A stretch of 39,398 nt of DNA from STD2-102 sp964414205. GTDB taxonomy: Bacteria; Bacillota; Clostridia; Christensenellales; CAG-917. The notes beneath the pieces were generated by a model, which saw nothing but the letters and a program-made list of their open reading frames with translations, searched no databases and was not told the origin of the DNA. Below, one piece after another: positions 33,662-39,398 of the stretch; the stretch's first letter is position 1, and each line of letters opens with the position of its first letter. The stretch is from contig CAYPVP010000007.1 of assembly GCA_964414205.1 (NCBI GenBank), forward strand, positions 1 through 39,398. The letters are read 5' to 3'. Both the position numbers and the translations under genes were made by a program.

Positions 33662-34310
33662 CGTTTTGATAACTTTCTGTCATCAACAACTTTTCATCAA
33701 TAGGATTTGACAAAAAACCACATTCCACAATTATTGATGGAACATTTGAACATTTCAACATGAAATAGTCACCTGTCAATGCTGAAAAACTTCTTCCGTT
33801 ATATTTGGCATTCAAATTTTCATTCAATCTTTTTTGTGTCAAACATGCAAGATTTTTTGTTGTTTGATTTGTAGCATCAAAAAACACTTGCGCTCCTCGA
33901 CGATAGGAAGCAGAAAAAAAATTCATATGCACTGAAATCATTGCATCAGGGTTTGTTTCTTTGACAATTTCCATTCTCTTTTGAAAATCATCTTTTTTGC
34001 ATGAAACACCATCTCCACCTGCCCAATTTGCATTTTTTCTTGTCATCACCACTCGATGACCACCATCAACAAACAACTTTTCAAGTTTTTTTGCAACCTG
34101 CAAATTGAGTTCACTTTCTTTCACGCCTGAAACAGTGCCTTGAACTCCACCGTCAGCCCCACCATGTCCAGCATCAACAACAAACACAAAGCCCTTTTGT
34201 GATTGATTTGCAAATGCTGTCACCGAAAGAGGCACAGCAACAACAAATGTCACTGCCAATAAAATTGCCAACACCAATTTTACAATAGAAGATTTTTTCA
34301 AAACAATCAT
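33597..34310 (-). CDS. N-acetylmuramoyl-L-alanine amidase, CwlD-like (Amidase_3)
   Basis: 237-aa extracytoplasmic zinc amidase that cleaves the lactyl-amide bond between muramic acid and the peptide stem. An N-terminal hydrophobic segment (about 9-34, ending VTAFA) is a signal peptide or anchor. Zinc ligands seen: His49 in VVDAGHGG, Glu65 in VKESELNL, and His in ISVHMNFF near 125; the catalytic Glu is in IIVECGFLSNP. The compact size without wall-binding repeats resembles CwlD, which makes muramic-lactam in the spore cortex, but vegetative amidases share the fold. ATG 34310 has GAGGG close upstream. Divergent from the PRC-barrel gene across a region with DnaA boxes. Confidence 0.87.
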   Translation of the reverse strand: MIVLKKSSIVKLVLAILLAVTFVVAVPLSVTAFANQSQKGFVFVVDAGHGGADGGVQGTVSGVKESELNLQVAKKLEKLFVDGGHRVVMTRKNANWAGGDGVSCKKDDFQKRMEIVKETNPDAMISVHMNFFSASYRRGAQVFFDATNQTTKNLACLTQKRLNENLNAKYNGRSFSALTGDYFMLKCSNVPSIIVECGFLSNPIDEKLLMTESYQNEIAYEIFSSVLSWKIDGYFQE

Positions 34311-34347
34311 AAGCCCTCAATCATCATTTAATCTACAATCTATGCAC

Positions 34348-34402
34348 TTATCCACAAACTTATCCACAATTTGCTCCAAAATGTGGATAAGTCGGTGGAT
34401 AA
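34348..34402. promoter_or_regulatory. Cluster of four DnaA boxes in dyad arrangement
   Basis: TTATCCACA at 34348-34356 and 34360-34368 on the plus strand. On the minus strand there is TTATCCACA at 34390-34382 and TTATCCACC at 34402-34394. Spacing within each pair is 12 bases start to start, and the four boxes are exactly symmetric about 34375. The arms could also form a hairpin (ACTTATCCACA/TGTGGATAAGT). It lies between divergent genes, next to a plus-strand promoter. Confidence 0.8.
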
Positions 34403-34403
34403 C

Positions 34404-34433
34404 CTGCCAAAAATTTCGAGATTGCTCTATAAT
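34404..34433 (+). promoter_or_regulatory. Candidate promoter of the PRC-barrel/M1 peptidase pair
   Basis: CTGCCA (34404-34409), 18-base spacer, TATAAT (34428-34433). The -35 begins two bases after the last DnaA box, so bound DnaA would touch RNA polymerase. The leader would be about 120 bases. A second possible -10-like element, CATACTATAAA, lies at 34455-34465. Confidence 0.5.
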
Positions 34434-34559
34434 TCTATGTTTATTTGCAAAAAACATACTATAAAACCCTTTTTATGATTTTTTGAAAAATTTGATATTG
34501 TTCCAAACAAAACTTTCATACTTTTTCAAATTTGTCATATTGTTTTTTAGGAGGGCAAA

Positions 34560-35363
34560 ATGGAATTTAGAAATTTATATTCAAAACCAGTACTTTTGCT
34601 TTATGAAGGAAAAATCAGGGGTAAAGTTTCTGGCGCTCTTGTCAACAAACGCTCAAAAAAAATTGATTTTCTCACAATAGGACTTGGCAAATATTCAGAA
34701 TTTTTGGCAATCAAAAGAGTTGCTCATTTTGGTGAAGACTCAATCGTTGTGATGAATGATTTGCATTTCAAACAAACATCTGACATAAATTTGTCGAGAT
34801 TTTTTGAAGCGCCATTGATGAAAAAAGTATATTCAACTGATGGAAATTTTTTGGGCATCATAAATGATGTGATTTTTGATGACACAAAAAAAATGATTGC
34901 ACTTCAAACTGATGTTTGCACAATTTCAACAGCCGACATTTTGAGATATGCCGATGAGTTGGTTTTGACAAAAGGAGAATTTTTGCCAAAGATTTCAAAA
35001 CGACCACCAAAGGTTATCAACAGGGCAAATTCCAAAAACATTGCTGTTCAAATTTTGACTGACAAACTGAAAAATGAAAATTCAATCGAAAACAGACTGG
35101 ACATTTTGCGAGAATATCCAATCACAAAAACTGCCAGCCTTTCAGACATTGTGTCAAACGAAGCGAAAGAGCCTGAAAACACGACACTTCAAACCGTCAT
35201 AAGCAATCATGACTTTTTGCTTGGCAGGAGAGTGTCAAAAGACATTTTGTCTTTCAACAATGAACTCATTGTAAAAAAAGATTCAATCATCACAACCAAA
35301 ATTGTTGAATTGTGCCAAAAAGCAGGCAAATTTATTGAACTAACGGTGAACTCTCGACTATGA
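34560..35363 (+). CDS. PRC-barrel domain protein
   Basis: 267-aa soluble protein with no signal peptide. Two PRC-barrel-like beta segments are visible: about 5-75 (SKPVLLLYEGKIRGKVSGALVN) and about 84-135 (PLMKKVYSTDGNFLGIINDVIFD), each with the V-x-x-x-D/G-x-x-x-G-x-I/V-x-D pattern. A charged linker follows, then a C-terminal module (about 220-265, LLGRRVSKDILSFNNELIV...I-x-x-x-I-V-E-L-C-Q-K-A-G-K-F) that resembles a small beta-barrel common at the end of clostridial PRC-barrel proteins. PRC-barrels mediate binding to RNA, cell-division or membrane proteins; the function here is unknown. ATG 34560 has TAGGAGGG upstream. It overlaps the M1 peptidase gene by four bases. Confidence 0.8.
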   Translation: MEFRNLYSKPVLLLYEGKIRGKVSGALVNKRSKKIDFLTIGLGKYSEFLAIKRVAHFGEDSIVVMNDLHFKQTSDINLSRFFEAPLMKKVYSTDGNFLGIINDVIFDDTKKMIALQTDVCTISTADILRYADELVLTKGEFLPKISKRPPKVINRANSKNIAVQILTDKLKNENSIENRLDILREYPITKTASLSDIVSNEAKEPENTTLQTVISNHDFLLGRRVSKDILSFNNELIVKKDSIITTKIVELCQKAGKFIELTVNSRL

Positions 35364-36844
35364 AAAAAATTTTCTTTGCAAACAAATCTCTGACATGCAC
35401 CATTCTTTCAGCGATACTTTTGACTACAATCATGGCAGTTTTTTCTGCCTGCAACAAACCAAATCATCAAATTTCTTTTTCGCCCACCCTCTATGATTTG
35501 ACAATAAATTTTGACGAAAAAACAAATTCGATTCAGTGCAGACAAGAAGTTTTGGTGCAAAACAAACAAGAAAACAATTTTTCAGAACTAAAATTCAACT
35601 TGCCTGCAAATGCGTTTAGAGAAAATGCAAAGTTTTCTCCATTTTGCGAAGATGAAAAAAATGCTTGCTATTATGACGGCAAAAGTTTTTCGACATTGCA
35701 ATTTTCAAATGTGACAGCAAACGGAAATGCCACACAATTTTGCATTGAAGGAATTGATGAAAATGTTTTGTCCGTGACAATTCCAACGCTACATCATGGC
35801 GAAATGGTTTCAGTGGCATTTGACTTCAATTTGAAAATTCCAAAATGTATCGCAAGATTTGGAAAAACACCAAAAACCATAAATTTAGGAAATTTCTATC
35901 CTACATTATGTGTTTATGAAAACGGCAACTATGTTTCTGACCCCTATTACAGTTTGGGCGACCCGTTCTATTCTGAATGTGCAGACTATCTTGTTTCAAT
36001 CACTGTTCCACAAAACTATGCAGTCGCAACAAGTGGAAAAATTGCAAACAATACTACAACTGCAAATCAAACAACCTATGAAATTGAAGCAAAAAACATT
36101 CGTGATTTTGCAACAGTGTTTTCAACCCAATTCAAAGTTATTTCCGAAAAAATCAATGATGTGTCTCTATCCTATTTCTACCTTGATGACCCAACGCCAG
36201 CCATATCTTTTGACCGAGCAAAACATAGTTTGCAAACTTTTGACAAATCATTTGGCAAATATGCCTACGACACATTGACTGTCGTTGAAACACCTTTCAA
36301 TGCTGGTGGAATGGAATATAGTTCACTCATCTATGTTGCCGACAATGTTGAAAACCCATTCTATCAAGATGTGATAACTCACGAAATTGCTCATCAATGG
36401 TGGTATTCGGCAGTTGGTTCAAACCAAATCGAAAGTCCATGGCTTGATGAAAGCATAACTGAATTTTCTTGTGCCTATTTCTACAAATTGAACAACAACA
36501 GCAAGCAGTATTCAAACATAATTGACTCCAAAATTTCGACATATGAAAACTGCTTGAAGTTGATGGCAAAAAACGACATCGAGGTTTCAAAGTCTATTTT
36601 GAGGGGGTTAAACACCTATATTTCGTCAAATGAGTATGTTTCTTTTGTCTATGACTATGGGCCACTGATGTATGATAGTCTTGAAAACATCTATGGACAA
36701 GATTCATTTTTGAATGCTTTGAAAGACTATTATGAAACCAACAAATTCAAAATTTCAAATGAAAGCGTATTGAAAAAGTCCTTTCAAAAACACTGTCAAG
36801 GTTCAACCAAAATCATTGAAAATTGGCTGAATGGCAAAGTTTAG
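35360..36844 (+). CDS. M1-family metallopeptidase lipoprotein
   Basis: 494-aa gluzincin on the outer face of the membrane. A signal peptide ends in the lipobox F-S-A-C with lipidated Cys31. The N-terminal beta-rich domain (about 38-220) matches M1 aminopeptidases. The exopeptidase-type motif appears as GGMEYSS (about 315), and the zinc site as HEIAHQWW (His near 341) with the third ligand in LDESITEF 18 residues later. No large C-terminal ARM-like domain is present, so it is short for M1. It overlaps the PRC-barrel gene (ATGA) and lacks its own Shine-Dalgarno sequence, so translation is coupled. Peptide uptake or wall-peptide trimming is plausible. Its 3' end is partly duplicated downstream. 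Confidence 0.88.
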   Translation: MKKIFFANKSLTCTILSAILLTTIMAVFSACNKPNHQISFSPTLYDLTINFDEKTNSIQCRQEVLVQNKQENNFSELKFNLPANAFRENAKFSPFCEDEKNACYYDGKSFSTLQFSNVTANGNATQFCIEGIDENVLSVTIPTLHHGEMVSVAFDFNLKIPKCIARFGKTPKTINLGNFYPTLCVYENGNYVSDPYYSLGDPFYSECADYLVSITVPQNYAVATSGKIANNTTTANQTTYEIEAKNIRDFATVFSTQFKVISEKINDVSLSYFYLDDPTPAISFDRAKHSLQTFDKSFGKYAYDTLTVVETPFNAGGMEYSSLIYVADNVENPFYQDVITHEIAHQWWYSAVGSNQIESPWLDESITEFSCAYFYKLNNNSKQYSNIIDSKISTYENCLKLMAKNDIEVSKSILRGLNTYISSNEYVSFVYDYGPLMYDSLENIYGQDSFLNALKDYYETNKFKISNESVLKKSFQKHCQGSTKIIENWLNGKV

Positions 36845-36980
36845 AGAAACATTTATGATGTACGAACTAAATGCACATAACCAATTTGCAAATGTAATAA
36901 GCAAAATAATGTATTAAAACTGGCTGAATGTAAACAAAAATGCTCATAACCAATTACATAGATAGTAAGCAAAATAAAAT
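36824..36980 (+). repeat. Degenerate direct repeats after the M1 peptidase gene
   Basis: TGGCTGAATG occurs in the last codons (36824-36833) and again at 36921-36930. ATGCACATAACCAATT (36871) recurs as ATGCTCATAACCAATT (36940), and GTAATAAGCAAAATAA-like sequence recurs near 36894 and 36965 (spacing 68-69). No ORF is carried. With the following terminator this explains most of the gene-free stretch 36845-37164; the remainder, 37036-37164, is AT-rich and shows nothing recognisable. Confidence 0.7.
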
Positions 36981-37000
36981 ATACAATGACTATATGTAAA

Positions 37001-37035
37001 AAACAAAAAAATGCCTCCATCAAGGAAGCATTTTT
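37001..37035. terminator. Intrinsic terminator between M1 peptidase and lysS
   Basis: Stem ATGCCTCC (37011-37018) / GGAAGCAT (37024-37031) with one mismatch and a short loop, A-rich on the left and T-rich on the right. It can serve both convergent genes. Confidence 0.78.
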
Positions 37036-37164
37036 ATTTTGATAGTTTTTTAATTTTTATTGCTGAAATTCAATCACAAAGCAAGTTGCATAATATACCT
37101 TTTGTCAAACATTCATTTAGAATACATTTTGACACCATACACTTTGAAAAAATAAAATACAAAT

Positions 37165-38661
37165 TTATTTGATTTGTGGTTTCATTGTTGGAAACAACAA
37201 GACATCACGAATTGAAGCGCTGTCAGTCAACAACATAACCATTCTGTCAATGCCAATTCCAAGTCCACCTGTTGGAGGCAAACCATATTCCAAAGCATTG
37301 ATAAAGTCATCATTCATGACTTGTGCTTCATCATCTCCTGCTTCTCTTTCTGCCATTTGAGCCAAAAATCTTGCTTTTTGGTCAATTGGGTCATTGAGTT
37401 CAGAGAAAGCATTTCCCATTTCTCTTGCAGTGATGAAAAATTCAAATCTTTCTGTCAAACGGCTGTCAGTTGGTTTTTTCTTTGCAAGTGGCGAAACTTC
37501 AACAGGATAGTCATAGACAAAGGTTGGTTGAACAAGTTTTTCTTCAACAAGTTGGTCAAAGACTTCATAAAGTGCTTTGCCCCATGTATAGTCAGATTTC
37601 AAATCTGCTCCTGCCTTTCTTCCTTCTGCAATCAATTCTTCAACAGATTTTTCGCTGTCAAAATCAACGCCAGTGACTTCTTTGACAATTTCAGACATTG
37701 AAACTCTCTTCCAAGGTTTGCCCAAGTCCATTTCAATTCCTTGATAGACAATTTCAGTTGTTCCAAGAACTTTTTTAGAGCAGAAATTGAACAATTCTTC
37801 TGTCAAGTCCATAATGTCACGATAGTCAACATAGGCTTGATAGATTTCAATTGAAGTAAATTCAGGGTTATGTTTTGTGTCCATTCCTTCATTTCTGAAA
37901 ATGCGACCCATTTCATAAACTTTTTCAAAACCACCAACAACAAGCATTTTAAGGTGCAATTCTGTTGCAATTCTCAAATACATGTCAATGTCAAGAGTGT
38001 TGTGGTGTGTCACAAAAGGTCTAGCATTTGCACCACCTGGCAATGTGTTCAAAACAGGAGTTTCAACTTCCAAAAATCCCTTTGAATCAAGAAATTCTCT
38101 GACAGCAGAAATGATGCGTGAACGTTTGACAAAAGTGTCTTTGACTTCTGGGTTTGCAATGAGGTCAACATATCTTTGACGATATCTCAAATCTTGATTT
38201 GTGAGTCCATGAAATTTTTCAGGAAGTGGTTGCAAAGATTTTGAAAGCAATTCTGCTTTTGCAACATTTATTGAAACTTCACCACTGTGAGTAGTAAAAA
38301 TTGTTCCAGTCACACCAATGATGTCACCAATATCCCATTTTTTAAAGTCTTGATATTCTTCAACTCCCATGTCATCTCTTTTGAAATAGAGTTGCAACAT
38401 GCCTTCGCCATCACGAATGTGAGCAAAACTTGCCTTTCCCATGACTCGCTTTGACATCATACGCCCAGCAATTTTGACTTCTTTGCCTTCATAGTCAGAA
38501 TAGTTGTTCAAAATGTCGGTTGTGAGCGCCGTTCTGTCAAAACGAACAATCTCGAAAGGGTTTTTTCCTTTCGAGACCAAATCGGCGAGTTTTTCTTTTC
38601 TAACCTTGACCACTTCTGCCACATCTTGTTCAGTTTGTGGTTTTTGTCTTTGTTCTTCCAT
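37165..38661 (-). CDS. lysS: Lysine--tRNA ligase (class II)
   Basis: 498-aa class II LysRS. The N-terminal OB-fold anticodon domain (about 60-165: VKIAGRMMSKRVMGKASFAHIRDG) precedes the catalytic core. Motif 1 region: RSRIISAVREFLDSKGFLEVETPVL is visible near 185-209. Motif 2: FRNEGMDTKHNPEFT near 265. Motif 3: GLGIGIDRMVML near 475. ATG 38661 follows AAGGAG by five bases. It lies 44 bases after greA in the same direction; greA-lysS adjacency is common in Bacillota. Confidence 0.96.
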   Translation of the reverse strand: MEEQRQKPQTEQDVAEVVKVRKEKLADLVSKGKNPFEIVRFDRTALTTDILNNYSDYEGKEVKIAGRMMSKRVMGKASFAHIRDGEGMLQLYFKRDDMGVEEYQDFKKWDIGDIIGVTGTIFTTHSGEVSINVAKAELLSKSLQPLPEKFHGLTNQDLRYRQRYVDLIANPEVKDTFVKRSRIISAVREFLDSKGFLEVETPVLNTLPGGANARPFVTHHNTLDIDMYLRIATELHLKMLVVGGFEKVYEMGRIFRNEGMDTKHNPEFTSIEIYQAYVDYRDIMDLTEELFNFCSKKVLGTTEIVYQGIEMDLGKPWKRVSMSEIVKEVTGVDFDSEKSVEELIAEGRKAGADLKSDYTWGKALYEVFDQLVEEKLVQPTFVYDYPVEVSPLAKKKPTDSRLTERFEFFITAREMGNAFSELNDPIDQKARFLAQMAEREAGDDEAQVMNDDFINALEYGLPPTGGLGIGIDRMVMLLTDSASIRDVLLFPTMKPQIK

Positions 38662-38705
38662 TAAAACTCCTTGTGTATTACCTAAAACTAATTTTTATAA
38701 ACAAA

Positions 38706-39170
38706 TTAAAGACTCAAAATTTTGTATTCAACCATATCCCCATTTGGAGTGTTGACGGTTACAATATCATTTTTTTTGTGTCCCATAAGTGCACTGCCCA
38801 AAGGAGATTCATTGCTAATCAAATTTTTTGCAACATCTGCCTCTGTTGTTCCAACAATGCGATATTCAATTTCATCATCAAATTCGATGTCAAGAACTTT
38901 TACAGTGCTTCCAAGACCAACAACTTTTTTGTTTGCAGATTCATCTATAATGACAACATTTTGCAATTTTTCTTCAATTTCTTTGATTTCTTGCTCAATT
39001 CTGCCTTGTTTGTCTTTTGCAGCGTCATATTCAGCATTTTCTGAAAGGTCGCCAAATTCTCTTGCAATTTTGATGTCTTCTGTGACTTGTTTTCTACCAT
39101 CAGTTTTCAAAAAAACCAATCTGTCTTTCAAGGCATCAAATCCATCTTGTGTCAAATAAACTTCTTTCAT
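38706..39170 (-). CDS. greA: Transcription elongation factor GreA
   Basis: 154-aa factor that rescues backtracked RNA polymerase by stimulating transcript cleavage. The N-terminal coiled coil contains the tip motif EFGDLSENAEYDAAKD with its two acidic residues. The C-terminal FKBP-like domain holds ISNESPLGSALMGHKKND and ends V-x-T-P-N-G-x-x-x-Y-K-I. Length is normal. ATG 39170 has CGGAGGA seven bases upstream. It is probably in one transcript with lysS. Confidence 0.96.
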   Translation of the reverse strand: MKEVYLTQDGFDALKDRLVFLKTDGRKQVTEDIKIAREFGDLSENAEYDAAKDKQGRIEQEIKEIEEKLQNVVIIDESANKKVVGLGSTVKVLDIEFDDEIEYRIVGTTEADVAKNLISNESPLGSALMGHKKNDIVTVNTPNGDMVEYKILSL

Positions 39171-39256
39171 AAATCCTCCGAAGCGTGCGAATTTTTATTC
39201 TAGTTTTCCTTTCGCAGCCTTATCATCAAATTCGCCATAATAGCGTAATTACAGGG

Positions 39257-39397
39257 TTATTTTTCAATTTTTTCTGCAATTTCAGTTTCATCAGAAAGTT
39301 CTTCAATTTCCTTTTTGATTTCTTCACTTTCTTCAACGGCTTCAACTGCTTCTTGACTAAATTCAGGGTCGATATCTTCTTCATCAAATTTTACAAT
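39257..39397 (-). CDS. C-terminal end of an unidentified acidic protein (partial)
   Basis: An open frame enters from the right edge and ends at TAA 39259-39257. The 46 visible residues are very acidic (about 20 Glu/Asp) with a predicted coiled-coil/helical tail, ending K-I-E-K. The gene stop is 86 bases upstream of greA. Only the tail is seen, so no family is named; the family of the complete protein lies outside this window. Confidence 0.6.
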   Translation of the reverse strand: MVKFDEEDIDPEFSQEAVEAVEESEEIKKEIEELSDETEIAEKIEK

Positions 39398-39398
39398 T

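Noticed and set aside
34348..34402. Calling the DnaA cluster an origin of replication
   Set aside because: No dnaA/dnaN neighbours, no clear DnaA-trio or unwinding element, and gene orientation does not switch on either side; annotated as a DnaA-box cluster only.
34455..34465. Sigma-G promoter before the PRC-barrel gene
   Set aside because: CATACTA fits the -10, but no TGAATA-like -35 is found at 17-18 bases upstream.
38722..39159. 145-codon open frame antisense to greA
   Set aside because: Fully covered by the clear greA gene; a reading-frame shadow.

Overview
The window comes from a low-GC, Gram-positive-type anaerobe, most likely an uncultured Bacillota/Clostridia lineage of the gut type. 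The evidence is the gene set: pyruvate:ferredoxin oxidoreductase, a GlgC/GlgD pair, an ECF transporter module, a Veg protein, a SPOCS (DUF3794)/LysM protein of the SipL type, a CwlD-like amidase, and the MEP isoprenoid pathway. Shine-Dalgarno sites are strong (GGAGG) and promoters are of the sigma-A type. No rRNA, tRNA, prophage, insertion sequence or CRISPR array was seen. A run of 100 N (33424-33523) is an assembly gap.

Layout. 1-1.4 kb: fused ispDF (+). 1.4-4.9 kb: PFOR (-) with its own promoter. 5.2-8.5 kb: ecfA1-ecfA2-ecfT-truA (+), overlapping genes. 8.7-9.5 kb: a divergent glutamate-5-kinase-like protein (+). 9.6-10.7 kb: membrane-anchored ComEC-like metallo-beta-lactamase (-). 10.9-11.1 kb: two copies of a hairpin repeat. 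11.1-23.8 kb: a glycogen/alpha-glucan block, all on the minus strand: the operon glgB-glgC-glgD-glgA-glgP, then a GH13 neopullulanase-type enzyme and a large MFS transporter as separate units. 23.9-26.8 kb: ispE (-), SipL-like (-) and veg (+). 27.1-31.6 kb: a membrane-anchored subtilase, gltX and radC (-). 31.6-33.3 kb: PepV-like dipeptidase and an unknown small protein (+). 33.6-36.8 kb: CwlD-like amidase (-), divergent from a PRC-barrel protein and an M1-type lipoprotein peptidase (+). 37.2-39.4 kb: lysS, greA and the tail of a further gene (-).

How the genes work together. GlgC/GlgD make ADP-glucose, GlgA extends the glucan, GlgB branches it and GlgP releases glucose-1-phosphate; the GH13 enzyme and the MFS carrier plausibly handle exogenous or released maltodextrins. 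PFOR carries pyruvate from glycolysis to acetyl-CoA and reduced ferredoxin. IspDF and IspE cover three consecutive MEP-pathway reactions. SipL-like, CwlD-like and Veg proteins suggest descent from an endospore-forming line; they do not prove sporulation.

Most unusual structure. (a) A symmetric cluster of four DnaA boxes in the divergent promoter region at 34.35-34.40 kb. (b) Several genes followed immediately by degenerate tandem repeats, each of different sequence, that begin at or include the stop codon (after veg, after the 139-aa gene, after the M1 peptidase, more weakly after truA). (c) A duplicated ~70-bp hairpin element downstream of the MFS gene. (d) An inverted repeat that would hide the ispE ribosome-binding site. 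(e) A strong promoter so close to the ecfA1 ATG that the mRNA would be leaderless. No convincing novel defence or biosynthetic system was found; the window is mostly housekeeping.
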